64,000 nucleotides of DNA from an uncultured Algibacter sp. (GTDB taxonomy: Bacteria; Bacteroidota; Bacteroidia; Flavobacteriales; Flavobacteriaceae), in assembly GCF_947487575.1 (NCBI RefSeq), contig NZ_CANKXG010000002.1, positions 1-64,000 on the forward strand. The letters run 5' to 3'. Below are positions 16,659-25,186 of this stretch, one piece after another. Within the stretch, counting starts at the first letter, position 1. Every line of letters starts with the position of its first letter. The translations under genes were made by a program, and so were the position numbers. Under the pieces are notes generated by a model. It ran no database searches, was not told where the DNA came from, and was given only the letters and a program-made list of their open reading frames with translations.

Positions 16659-18971
16659 TTACTTAACTTGATTAACTCTAGACTTAAGTTGATTGAAAAA
16701 GTTCAAGTAATTTGTGTTATTGGGATACAAATCTATTAATGTCTTGCAAATATTTAATGCCTTTTGCAATTGATTATCTTTTGAGTAAACATAAGCTAAC
16801 ATATATAGCAAACTCTCATTCTGAGGATCTTTTTTTAAACCTACAACTACATACTTTTCAGCATTTTTTAAATCGTTTACTTTATCGTATAACAGACTTA
16901 TGTTGTAGTAAGTCCTCACATTATCAGGCATATGCCTTATAGCCAATTTCATTTGCTCAATAGCCTCAGGGTATCTGTTTTTTTCAGCCAGTAGCAAAGC
17001 ATATGAATAGTAGGTTTGTCCAAAATCTGGCTCTTGTTCAATAATTGTTTTAAACGCCTTTTCTGCTTTTTCAAAATCTCCATTCCTATAATAAAGATTA
17101 GCTAAGTTTGATCTTACTATGTTATTAATTTTATCAATAGCTAATGCACTTTCGTAACCTTTAATTGCAGCTAACAAGTCCCCTTTCTTTAAATAATAAT
17201 TAGCCTTTTTAATTCTACCTCCAACAAAATCTGAACTCATTTTTAAGCTTACCTCAAACTCCTTTTTTACTTTTATATAAGTGTCTTTATAGTCCTCAGG
17301 AATTTGAATCTCATCTAAAGAGGCCAAAGCAAAAAAAGCTTTTACCCTAATAGTTCTTTTTTCATCTTTAAGCAATGGAAAATAATAGTTTAAATACTCA
17401 TTAGACTCCATATCTCCTAAAACATCTATAGTCGCCCCTCGTACCAAAGGTGAATCATCATCTAAAAAACTAATCATTTCATTAATGGTATTAGTATCTA
17501 AATAATTAATCAAGTTTTTAACTGCTGAAGCCCTTGCTATTTCGGGATATACTGTATCCTGTGCTAATTCTAATAATGATTCCAAACCATTTTCCGCATT
17601 GGTAACCCCAGGTGCTAATAAATCTGAAAAATGTTTACTATCGGGTTTGCCATGTTGTGTTTTAAATTTTTCCCAAGCCCAAGTGTCATCTTTATCTTTA
17701 TGACATTGTGTACATGCATTTGGTGTACCGTATTTTAAACTCAAGTCTGGTCGAGGAACTCTAAAACTATGGTCTCTTCTAAAATCATTACCCATATAAT
17801 GCTTACCTGTCATATGGCAATTTATACATTGAGCACTTTCTGTACCCTTTTCGTGAAAATGATGAGAAGGCGTATCATAAGTTTCAGGAACATGGCATTG
17901 TGCACATAAATTATTACCATCAAACTTTAACTCTAATGAATGCGGGTTATGGCAATCTGTACACGAAACACCATTATGATACATTTTACTTTGAACAAAA
18001 GAACCGTATACGTAAACCTCATCTAAAATTTGTCCATCCGCGTGATATATGTTTTGTTGTATAAGTTGCGGGAAATAATGATCTAGCATGGTGCCTTCAA
18101 AATTAAAACTAGATGTGATATGCTCTCTTCTCATATGACAACGAGCACATTGATTAACAAGTTCCTTAGAATCGGTGCCAAGAGTCATTTTCAAATCGTC
18201 TAAAACCTTATAATCCTTTCCTTGAATATTTACTTGCTCCACATGGTCTTTCCCTGGTCCATGACACGCTTCGCAACTTACATTGATTATAGCGTATTTA
18301 GTATCATAACTATGAGTTTCTTCATTGTAGTTCTTCCTTACATTGGTAGAATGACAATCAGAACACATGGTATTCCAATTTAAACCACCTCTAGACCAAT
18401 GTAACCACTCTGAATGTACAACTTTAAAATCTGGATATAAGTCAAACCACTTTTTCTTTTCCGTATCCCAGGCAGTTCGCAAACATTGATAATGACCATC
18501 AGGAAATTTCACTATATATTGTTGCAGAGGTTTGATTCCAAAAACATATTCAATTTTATAATCATGCTGCTTTCCATCACGCCCCTCGGTATTAACATAA
18601 AAGTTATTATCCTTTTTAAAAAAATGAGAAGTTACCCCTTGGCTTGTAAATTTAACATCATTAAAATCACCTAAAACTGTAGAGTTTGAAACTTCCTGCA
18701 TGGCCTTATCATGATGAGAACCTTGCCAAGTTTTAAACTCACCTACATGGCATTCCTGACACTTTTTATCTCCTAAAAAGTGACTGTCTGATATTTGTTT
18801 TGTAGAAGAAAACACATCATCCTTAGCTTGAGAAACGGATATATAATCAGTTTTTTTCTTTCCACATGAATAAAACAATGATATAATAATGAGACTAGTA
18901 AAAACTACATTTGAAATTTTCAATTCTAATTTACTTTTAAACACAAAAAACAATGCATAAAAATAACTCAT
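16659..18971 (-). CDS. Octaheme cytochrome c with TPR repeats
   Basis: 770 residues. The N-terminal hydrophobic segment ends in FYSC (Cys36), suggesting a lipoprotein on the periplasmic side or cell surface. Eight CxxCH heme-attachment motifs start at about residues 71, 203, 233, 275, 337, 356, 382 and 420, resembling cytochrome c554-type multiheme proteins. A HEAT-like region (about 465-560) and TPR repeats (about 590-765) follow, so heme transfer and protein docking are joined in one chain. The redox partner and substrate are unknown; no nitrite-reductase-specific CxxCK is present. The 3' end lies 9 bases from tRNA-Leu, on the opposite strand. Confidence 0.88.
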   Translation of the reverse strand: MSYFYALFFVFKSKLELKISNVVFTSLIIISLFYSCGKKKTDYISVSQAKDDVFSSTKQISDSHFLGDKKCQECHVGEFKTWQGSHHDKAMQEVSNSTVLGDFNDVKFTSQGVTSHFFKKDNNFYVNTEGRDGKQHDYKIEYVFGIKPLQQYIVKFPDGHYQCLRTAWDTEKKKWFDLYPDFKVVHSEWLHWSRGGLNWNTMCSDCHSTNVRKNYNEETHSYDTKYAIINVSCEACHGPGKDHVEQVNIQGKDYKVLDDLKMTLGTDSKELVNQCARCHMRREHITSSFNFEGTMLDHYFPQLIQQNIYHADGQILDEVYVYGSFVQSKMYHNGVSCTDCHNPHSLELKFDGNNLCAQCHVPETYDTPSHHFHEKGTESAQCINCHMTGKHYMGNDFRRDHSFRVPRPDLSLKYGTPNACTQCHKDKDDTWAWEKFKTQHGKPDSKHFSDLLAPGVTNAENGLESLLELAQDTVYPEIARASAVKNLINYLDTNTINEMISFLDDDSPLVRGATIDVLGDMESNEYLNYYFPLLKDEKRTIRVKAFFALASLDEIQIPEDYKDTYIKVKKEFEVSLKMSSDFVGGRIKKANYYLKKGDLLAAIKGYESALAIDKINNIVRSNLANLYYRNGDFEKAEKAFKTIIEQEPDFGQTYYSYALLLAEKNRYPEAIEQMKLAIRHMPDNVRTYYNISLLYDKVNDLKNAEKYVVVGLKKDPQNESLLYMLAYVYSKDNQLQKALNICKTLIDLYPNNTNYLNFFNQLKSRVNQVK

Positions 18972-19138
18972 TTATATTCCAAAAATGTTACAAAAATTGA
19001 TATTTATTAAAAAATATTTAATCATTCACAGCACCAATAACTTTTTTTAAAAAGCGGTATTCTTTAAAAAAAATCTAACTCTAGCATAAAAAAATGATAC
19101 TAAAATGAATAAAAAATGTAACTGTTAATAAAAATATG

Positions 19139-19146
19139 TACTTTTG
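19139..19146 (+). promoter_or_regulatory. Predicted promoter of the CarH-like regulator gene
   Basis: TACTTTTG matches TAnnTTTG, 22 bases before the ATG at 19168. The end of the box runs into TTTGTTTAAG and, 14 bases on from TTTGTT, AACAAA follows, so half-sites like those of the crtI promoter flank the predicted transcription start. Confidence 0.6.
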
Positions 19147-19167
19147 TTTAAGAAAAAACAAATATCA

Positions 19168-20067
19168 ATGAACAATATTAAGGTTAATTTTAGTATTAAG
19201 GATTTAGAAAACCTTACTGGTATTAAAGCTCATACCATTAGAATATGGGAGAAGCGTTACAATTTACTTAGTCCCAATAGGTCTGATACAAATATAAGAA
19301 ACTACAGTTTGGGGAGTTTTCAAAAACTATTAAACATATCTTATTTAAACAATAATGGCTTAAAAATATCTAAGATTGCCAACTTAAAAGAAGAGGAAAT
19401 CCCAATTAAGGTTAGGGAAATTGCTTCAAGAGCTAAAGTTGAAGACCACGCCATTAATGCTCTTAAAATGGCCATGATTAATTTTAATCAAGTTTTATTC
19501 TATAGTACTTACAATAACCTCTTGGAAAATAAAACATTTAGTGAAATATTCTATTCCGTTTTTCTTCCGCTTTTAAATGAAATTGGGCTTTTATGGCAAA
19601 CTAATACAATTACCCCTGCTCATGAACACTTTTTGTCTGTTCATATTAAACAAAAAATACTATTAAATACTGAACGTATTCAACTTTTAGAACCAAAACC
19701 TAAATCAAAGACTTTTGTTCTGTTTTTGCCTGAAAATGAAATACATGATATAGGATTACTTTTTATTAACTATCAACTAAGAAGTAAAGGGTACCACACT
19801 ATATTCCTTGGTGAAAGTGTGCCTATGTCGAGTCTTACTGATTTATTAGAATTTTTTGACCAAATTGCTTTTGTAAGCTACTTTACAGTATACCCTTCAG
19901 AAAATGACATTCCCGAATATATTAATAGTTTTAATGAGTTACTTTTAAATAAAAATAACACAGAACTTTTATTACTAGGCAAAAAATTTAAGGATATGGA
20001 ATTAAATGATTTCCCGAAAAGCGTTAGCATCTTTAATTCCATTGAAAATTTAGTTAAAGATTTGTAA
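19168..20067 (+). CDS. CarH/LitR-like MerR regulator with B12-binding domain
   Basis: Probable light-controlled repressor of the carotenoid genes that follow. Starting at the ATG at 19168 (299 aa; a TTG 24 bases earlier is in frame), the MerR helix-turn-helix reads IKAHTIRIWEKRYNLLSPNR. The C-terminal half has the adenosylcobalamin signature of CarH: W-x9-E-H (Trp143, Glu153, His154) for the upper ligand and E-x-H-x-x-G (EIHDIG, His193) for the lower ligand. In known CarH proteins AdoCbl holds a DNA-binding tetramer in the dark and light breaks it. The tandem crt genes make the target clear. Light control itself is inferred. Confidence 0.88.
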   Translation: MNNIKVNFSIKDLENLTGIKAHTIRIWEKRYNLLSPNRSDTNIRNYSLGSFQKLLNISYLNNNGLKISKIANLKEEEIPIKVREIASRAKVEDHAINALKMAMINFNQVLFYSTYNNLLENKTFSEIFYSVFLPLLNEIGLLWQTNTITPAHEHFLSVHIKQKILLNTERIQLLEPKPKSKTFVLFLPENEIHDIGLLFINYQLRSKGYHTIFLGESVPMSSLTDLLEFFDQIAFVSYFTVYPSENDIPEYINSFNELLLNKNNTELLLLGKKFKDMELNDFPKSVSIFNSIENLVKDL

Positions 20068-20078
20068 ATATTTTATTA

Positions 20079-20111
20079 TTGTTTATCTTTTTTGTATATT
20101 TGTTAAACAAA
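20079..20111 (+). promoter_or_regulatory. crtI promoter with overlapping palindrome
   Basis: TTG at 20079-20081 and TATATTTG at 20095-20102 form a promoter with a 13-base spacer, shorter than usual. The -7 box overlaps TTTGTTAAACAAA (20099-20111), a perfect palindrome with one central base. It ends four bases before the crtI ATG. A repressor bound there would block start-site opening; the CarH-like regulator is the obvious candidate. Confidence 0.55.
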
Positions 20112-20115
20112 AAAA

Positions 20116-21588
20116 ATGAAAGCAACTATAAATATAATTGGGTCAGGGTTTTCTTCACTTGCAGCTTCATGCTATCTGGCTAAAGCTGGTTATGAAGTCA
20201 CTGTTTTTGAAAAAAACAAAACTATTGGTGGGCGAGCAAGACAATTAATTAAAGATGGGTTTACTTTTGATATTGGCCCTACTTGGTATTGGATGCCAGA
20301 TGTATTCGAACGTTTTTTTGCCGATTTTAACAAAAAATCTTCAGATTATTACACGTTGCAGAAATTAAATCCTGCATACAGCGTCTATTTCGGAAAGGAC
20401 GATTACATTACTATTGAAGATACTTTAGAAAAAATAACAATAGCTTTTGAAAAAGAAGAATCTGGTAGTTCAAAAAAACTCAATAAATTTATAGAAGATG
20501 CCAAAAGCAATTATGATATTGCTATTAAAGATTTGGTTTATAATCCAGGAGTTTCCCCTTTAGAATTAATCACTCCTGCAACAATAAAAAAAATTAATCA
20601 ATTCTTTAGTACTATCAAAAAAGATGTTCGTAAAGAGTTTAAAAATGAAAGGTTAATTAAAATTCTTGAGTTCCCTGTATTATTTTTAGGGGCAAAACCA
20701 AGTGACACACCATCGTTTTATAGCTTTATGAATTATGCCGATTTTGGATTAGGCACTTTTCATCCTAAAAAAGGCATGTATCAAGTTATATTAGCAATGG
20801 AACATTTAGCTAAGGATCTTGGAGTTACAATTAAAACTGAAGCAAATATTGATAAAATTATAGTTGAAGATGGAGTTGCTAAAGGTTTGGTTTCAAATGG
20901 AGAAAGTATATATTCTGATATTGTTTTAAGTGGTGCTGATTACCACCATACAGAAACACTGTTAGATAAACCTTTTAGACAATATTCTGAAAATTATTGG
21001 AAAAAGAAAACTTTCGCGCCTTCATCACTCCTATTCTATATAGGTTTTGATAAAAAGCTAAAAAACGTTAATCACCACACTTTATTTTTTGATGTAGATT
21101 TTGAAGCGCATGCTGAAGCTATTTATGATACTTGCAAGTGGCCAGAAAACCCACTATTTTATGCTAGTTTTCCAAGTAAAACAGATTCAAGTTGTGCTCC
21201 TCAAGATAAAGAAGCAGGGATTTTTTTAATTCCTTTAGCTCCTGGACTAGAAGATACACCTGAGCTAAGAGCAACTTATTTTGAAAAAATCATCACGCGC
21301 TTTGAAAATATGACATCTCAAAGTGTGAAAAATAATATTTTATTTAAGGAAAGCTTTTGCTTAAACGATTTTATTAAAGACTACAATTCTTATAAGGGCA
21401 ATGCTTATGGTATGGCAAATACGCTATTGCAAACAGCATTTTTAAGACCAAAATTAAAAAGCAAAACAGTTCGAAATTTATTTTTTACAGGTCAACTTAC
21501 CGTTCCGGGACCTGGTGTTCCTCCATCATTAATTTCAGGAAAACTAGCTGCCAATTTAATAACAAAACATCACAGCATTTTAGTTTAA
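20116..21588 (+). CDS. crtI: Phytoene desaturase
   Basis: FAD-dependent desaturase that turns phytoene into lycopene in four steps. The 490 residues open with the dinucleotide-binding fold IIGSGFSSLAASCYLAKAGY and then EKNKTIGGRARQ. The bacterial-type carotenoid desaturase signature near the end is FFTGQLTVPGPGVPPSLISG. Length is typical of CrtI. It heads crtI-crtB-crtZ-crtYcd, with gaps of 24, 10 and 3 bases between the genes, which points to one operon. Confidence 0.95.
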   Translation: MKATINIIGSGFSSLAASCYLAKAGYEVTVFEKNKTIGGRARQLIKDGFTFDIGPTWYWMPDVFERFFADFNKKSSDYYTLQKLNPAYSVYFGKDDYITIEDTLEKITIAFEKEESGSSKKLNKFIEDAKSNYDIAIKDLVYNPGVSPLELITPATIKKINQFFSTIKKDVRKEFKNERLIKILEFPVLFLGAKPSDTPSFYSFMNYADFGLGTFHPKKGMYQVILAMEHLAKDLGVTIKTEANIDKIIVEDGVAKGLVSNGESIYSDIVLSGADYHHTETLLDKPFRQYSENYWKKKTFAPSSLLFYIGFDKKLKNVNHHTLFFDVDFEAHAEAIYDTCKWPENPLFYASFPSKTDSSCAPQDKEAGIFLIPLAPGLEDTPELRATYFEKIITRFENMTSQSVKNNILFKESFCLNDFIKDYNSYKGNAYGMANTLLQTAFLRPKLKSKTVRNLFFTGQLTVPGPGVPPSLISGKLAANLITKHHSILV

Positions 21589-21612
21589 AAAAACTTTTGT
21601 AAATTTAAAAAT

Positions 21613-22452
21613 ATGAAGTCATTATTTGATACGGTATCCTACAAGAGTAGCAAAATTGTAACTAAAGCCTATAGTACATCGTTTTCTTTAGCGACCAAAA
21701 TGCTATATAAATCAATACGTAGTGATATTTACAACATTTATGGCTTTGTACGTTTTGCTGACGAAATTGTAGACTCCTTTCATGACTATGATAAAGAACT
21801 CTTGTTTAATCGATTTTCAGATGATTTAGAGCTTGCTTTAAAACTAAAAATAAGTTTAAACCCTATTTTAAATGCGTTTCAACATACGTATCACAAATAC
21901 AATCTAGATAAATCATTAGTAGATGATTTTATAAATAGCATGCGTTTAGATCTACACAAAACAGAATATTTAACCGAAGAAGAATATAAAGCATATATAT
22001 ATGGTTCTGCAGATGTAGTTGGGCTTATGTGCTTAAAGGTTTTTGTTAAAGGAGATACTGAGAAATACGAAGAACTTAAGGATACCGCTATGTCATTAGG
22101 TTCTGCTTTTCAAAAAGTGAATTTTCTTCGAGATTTAAAAGCTGATTTTGAAGGTTTAGATAGATCATACTTCCCTAATACCGATTTGAAAAATTTAAAT
22201 GAAATATCAAAAAAAAATATAATAGATGATATTGAAAACGATTTTGAAAAAGGATTAAGTGGTATAAAAAAATTACCTATTGAAGCTAAATTTGGTGTTT
22301 TTATGGCGTACAGATATTATAGTCAACTCCTTAAAAAACTAAAAAATACACCTGCATTAAAAATAAAAGATTCAAGAATACGAGTTTCTAATCCAAAAAA
22401 AATTGAGCTTTTAATGCGTAGTTATGTGAAATATCAATTAAATTTAATGTAA
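21613..22452 (+). CDS. crtB: Phytoene synthase
   Basis: Joins two geranylgeranyl diphosphates to phytoene. The 279 residues contain the first Asp-rich motif region YGFVRFADEIVDSFHD (DxxxD), the second in LGSAFQKVNFLRDLKADF, and AYIYGSADVVGLMCLKVF. Length is slightly shorter than many CrtB but complete. The GGPP supplier crtE is not in the window. Confidence 0.95.
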   Translation: MKSLFDTVSYKSSKIVTKAYSTSFSLATKMLYKSIRSDIYNIYGFVRFADEIVDSFHDYDKELLFNRFSDDLELALKLKISLNPILNAFQHTYHKYNLDKSLVDDFINSMRLDLHKTEYLTEEEYKAYIYGSADVVGLMCLKVFVKGDTEKYEELKDTAMSLGSAFQKVNFLRDLKADFEGLDRSYFPNTDLKNLNEISKKNIIDDIENDFEKGLSGIKKLPIEAKFGVFMAYRYYSQLLKKLKNTPALKIKDSRIRVSNPKKIELLMRSYVKYQLNLM

Positions 22453-22462
22453 ATTTTAGGTG

Positions 22463-22912
22463 ATGCATACTCTTTACTGGATACTTATATTTTTAGGCAC
22501 ATATTCCTTTATGGAATTTATGGCTTGGTTTACTCATAAATACATTATGCATGGTTTTTTGTGGCGTTTACACAAAGACCACCACCATAAAGAGCATGAT
22601 AGTTGGTTTGAGCGTAACGATACTTTTTTTATCTTCTACGCTATAGTTAGCATTGGTTTCTTTTTACTTTGGAAACATACCACCTTTTGGGCTGGACTAC
22701 CTATTGGTTTAGGAATTTTTGCTTATGGGCTTTCTTACTTTTTAGTACATGATATTTTTATTCATCAACGTTTTAAGCTTTTTAGAAATGCTAATAATTG
22801 GTATGCCAGAGGAGTTAGGCGTGCGCACAAAATGCACCATAAACACCTAGGAAAAGAAGATGGGGAGTGCTTCGGAATGTTATTTGTTCCTTTTAAATAT
22901 TTTAAGAAATAA
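22463..22912 (+). CDS. crtZ: Beta-carotene hydroxylase
   Basis: Non-heme di-iron membrane enzyme that adds 3-hydroxyl groups to both beta-rings, giving zeaxanthin. The 149 residues carry the histidine clusters of the fatty-acid hydroxylase family: HKYIMHG, HKDHHHKEH, HDIFIHQRF and HKMHHKHLG, in the usual order, with hydrophobic helices between them. A GTG directly before the ATG at 22463 is in frame and adds one residue only. Confidence 0.94.
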   Translation: MHTLYWILIFLGTYSFMEFMAWFTHKYIMHGFLWRLHKDHHHKEHDSWFERNDTFFIFYAIVSIGFFLLWKHTTFWAGLPIGLGIFAYGLSYFLVHDIFIHQRFKLFRNANNWYARGVRRAHKMHHKHLGKEDGECFGMLFVPFKYFKK

Positions 22913-22915
22913 TAG

Positions 22916-23611
22916 ATGAATCATTTATATCTATTGTTAAACTTAGGGTCTTTAGTAGTCCCTTTTATTTTCAGCTTTCATCCTAAATTAAAATTCTATA
23001 AACTTTGGAAACCTTTATTTATTGGAATAGTAATTAGTATGTCTATTTTTATTCCTTGGGATATAATTTTCACAAAACAAGGTGTATGGGGTTTTAATGA
23101 TGATTACTTTTTAGGAATTAAACTATTTTCTCTACCCATAGAAGAATGGCTTTTTTTTATATGCATTCCCTACGCATGTGTTTTTACACATTATGCATTA
23201 CTTTATTATTTCCCAAGTTTAACGTTGTCAAAGTCAACAACAAAAACCATTAGTTACGTATTTGTTTTATTATTAATTATACTTTCAGTATACAATTACA
23301 ATAAATGGTATAGCCTAATAAACTTCTCATTAGCTGCAATTTTAATCATTTTTGTAATAAATTATAGTATTGAGTTATTAGGTAATTTCTATCTCACTTT
23401 TATAGTTATGCTAGTCCCCTTTTTTATTGTTAATGGTACCTTAACAGGTAGTTTTATTGAAAATGAAGTCGTTTGGTATAATAATTTAGAGAATTTAAAT
23501 ATCAGGTTATTTACTATACCTATTGAAGATACTGTATATGCTTTTTCTCTTATTCTACTAAATTTATTTATTATGAATTTGTTAAATAAAAACAAAAAAC
23601 TACTTCAATAA
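22916..23611 (+). CDS. Lycopene cyclase, fused CrtYc-CrtYd type
   Basis: Makes beta-carotene from lycopene. 231 residues with about seven hydrophobic helices. Two homologous halves are visible: FIPWDIIFTKQGVWGFNDDY ... GIKLFSLPIEEWLFF in the first and NGTLTGSFIENEVVWYNN ... NIRLFTIPIEDTVYAF in the second. This is the CarR-type cyclase that in actinobacteria is split into crtYc and crtYd. The PIEE/PIED acidic pairs are the conserved core. Its 3' end overlaps the convergent tlpA-like gene by 12 bases. Confidence 0.92.
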   Translation: MNHLYLLLNLGSLVVPFIFSFHPKLKFYKLWKPLFIGIVISMSIFIPWDIIFTKQGVWGFNDDYFLGIKLFSLPIEEWLFFICIPYACVFTHYALLYYFPSLTLSKSTTKTISYVFVLLLIILSVYNYNKWYSLINFSLAAILIIFVINYSIELLGNFYLTFIVMLVPFFIVNGTLTGSFIENEVVWYNNLENLNIRLFTIPIEDTVYAFSLILLNLFIMNLLNKNKKLLQ

Positions 23612-24160
23612 CTCATCAATAGTTTTTCTTACTGTTTCACTATTCCAATTTGCAGCTCCGGTTTTATCAATTACCTTTCTTCCTTGTTTATCTATTAAAA
23701 ATGTTCTAGGGATACTTGTAACATCAAAAGCATCAGGATACTTAGTTATTGGGTTAAATACTCTGAAGGTATAACCCTTATTACTTATAAACTTATTGAT
23801 TACTGAAAACTCCTCATTTGAAACAAATACGAATTCAATTTCATCTTTGTAGTCTTCATATAATAATTGCATACTAGGCATTTCCGCAATACAGGGAGGG
23901 CACCAAGTGGCCCAAAAATTGACTAAAACCACCTTACCTTTTGTGTTTTCAAAATTTAAAATAGCACCATTTTCATCTTTTAATTTCCAGTTATAATGCT
24001 CAATTTTTAATTGTTTAGATTCATCAATTATTGAAGGACCAAAAAGAGCCAGTGTTTTGTGAAGTAAAACTTGTATAGGCTGGCGAGTTTGCGGCACAAG
24101 CAATAGCCCAATCATTATAAAAAATATAATATTCTTTATTTTACTGTTAGTAAGTTTCAT
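23600..24160 (-). CDS. TlpA-like thioredoxin-fold protein
   Basis: 186 residues with one N-terminal membrane segment (IIFFIMIGLLLVP), then a thioredoxin fold with the redox site FWATWCPPC (residues about 92-100) and the cis-Pro turn SIPRTFLID. The layout fits a membrane-anchored periplasmic reductase of the TlpA/ResA group, which works on thiols of apocytochromes or other exported proteins. Its partner is not obvious; an octaheme cytochrome lies 5 kb away, which may be coincidence. Confidence 0.88.
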   Translation of the reverse strand: MKLTNSKIKNIIFFIMIGLLLVPQTRQPIQVLLHKTLALFGPSIIDESKQLKIEHYNWKLKDENGAILNFENTKGKVVLVNFWATWCPPCIAEMPSMQLLYEDYKDEIEFVFVSNEEFSVINKFISNKGYTFRVFNPITKYPDAFDVTSIPRTFLIDKQGRKVIDKTGAANWNSETVRKTIDELLK

Positions 24161-24174
24161 TTAAATAATATTAA

Positions 24175-24206
24175 AAGGCACAGCTTCAAAACTGAAACCA
24201 TGCCTT
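24175..24206 (-). terminator. Possible terminator of the RskA-like lipoprotein gene
   Basis: On the minus strand AAGGCA and TGCCTT bound a hairpin with further internal pairing (TTTCAG / CTGAAA) and T-rich sequence follows. It lies just past the stop of the lipoprotein gene. Confidence 0.5.
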
Positions 24207-24231
24207 AAATCTAACAAAATAAACTTTAATC

Positions 24232-25110
24232 TTATCTAGTAACTTCACCCCAAGGTAAAGACCCTAAGTTTTGACCAAAGTTATGTGTTGCAGGAGCTGT
24301 CTCTTGTCCAGCAGTTCCCACTAATGGTTTAATTGCAAAAGGTGCAGGAGAATCATCTGGAACAGGTTCAACTGAAACTACTACAGTTCTTCCTCTAACA
24401 TCTAAAGGAAATGTTTCCCCAGCTGGAGCATTTAAAAAGAAATCTTCTCCTGGAATTGGTGGTCCCATTTTAAATTCATCTCCACTAAAATCATTAAAAC
24501 TATCTCGTGCTCCAAAATCGGTAAACACACCTGTACTAATTGGTCCTGCTTCACCAATAACCCAACCTTCATAAGCCCAGCCTGCAGGTAAGGTAGGTAA
24601 TACAAAATTTGGAGTTGGTGGCGCTCCTGGTGTACCAAACCAAACACCAAACTGATCATTCATATTATTTGGGTTTCCTGGTTCAAGTTCATCTGTAGGG
24701 GATCTTAAAAAGAAAGCTCCTGCTGCATTACTAAAATCTCCAACAATAGCAGAATTTACATCTGCAGCATTTCCTGTAAAATCGCCTACTAAAAGCTTAG
24801 TGTCTGCTGGTGCTGGGTCTGCATCAACTGCTGGTTCAATTGAAAGCACAAATGTTGTTGCACTACTTAATTGAGCAGCATTAACTGAAAAAACTTGCGG
24901 AAATGTAACTGAAGAAAAAGTTCCAGTTGAAACTGGTGATCCATCAACTATTATCCATCCTTCATAAACATAATCACTTCCTAAAGCTTCTAAACCATTT
25001 AAATTTAAGGTTAAATTTGCATTTGTCGGTGTGGTGTTATCATCATCATCGCTACAAGATGTAGCAAAAATTCCTAGGGCTATTATTGCCAAAAACATTT
25101 TTTTAATCAT
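24232..25110 (-). CDS. Two-domain lipoprotein resembling RskA anti-sigma C-terminal domain
   Basis: 292 residues. Lipoprotein signal ends in FATSC, followed by an Asp run (SDDDDN) common in surface-exported lipoproteins. Two homologous domains follow: YEGWIIVDGSPVSTGTF ... LSIEPAVDADPAPADTKLLVG, then YEGWVIGEAGPISTGVF ... VSVEPVPDDSPAPFAIKPLVG. The SxEP...SPxP...xLVG pattern is like the extracytoplasmic domain of RskA-type anti-sigma factors, but no sigma-binding domain or membrane helix is present. The Crp/Fnr-family gene lies directly upstream on the same strand, and a palindrome precedes the promoter. The function is unknown. Confidence 0.8.
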   Translation of the reverse strand: MIKKMFLAIIALGIFATSCSDDDDNTTPTNANLTLNLNGLEALGSDYVYEGWIIVDGSPVSTGTFSSVTFPQVFSVNAAQLSSATTFVLSIEPAVDADPAPADTKLLVGDFTGNAADVNSAIVGDFSNAAGAFFLRSPTDELEPGNPNNMNDQFGVWFGTPGAPPTPNFVLPTLPAGWAYEGWVIGEAGPISTGVFTDFGARDSFNDFSGDEFKMGPPIPGEDFFLNAPAGETFPLDVRGRTVVVSVEPVPDDSPAPFAIKPLVGTAGQETAPATHNFGQNLGSLPWGEVTR

Positions 25111-25141
25111 GGTATTTTTTTTTAAGTTTTTAATTATACTT

Positions 25142-25149
25142 CAAAAGTA
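25142..25149 (-). promoter_or_regulatory. Predicted lipoprotein promoter, -7 element
   Basis: On the minus strand TACTTTTG matches TAnnTTTG. The start codon lies 31 bases downstream. No TTG occupies the -33 position; the palindrome 25171-25186 covers that region instead, the arrangement expected for an activator-dependent promoter. Confidence 0.55.
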
Positions 25150-25170
25150 TACCACGTAACTATTATAAAA

Positions 25171-25186
25171 TGTTAGCTACCTAACA
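25171..25186 (-). promoter_or_regulatory. Candidate Crp/Fnr-family operator
   Basis: TGTTAGCTACCTAACA is a 16-base palindrome with perfect 6-base arms and a four-base centre. It lies directly after the stop codon of the Crp/Fnr-type gene and is centred about 41.5 bases before the predicted start of the lipoprotein transcript, the class II activator position. Use by the neighbouring regulator is inferred. Confidence 0.5.

Noticed and set aside
19144-19167. TTG start of the CarH-like gene
   Set aside because: This TTG overlaps the -7 promoter box, so the ATG at 19168 is the better start.
22207-22225. Poly-A runs inside crtB as a slippage site
   Set aside because: The frame is intact and such runs are common in this AT-rich genome.
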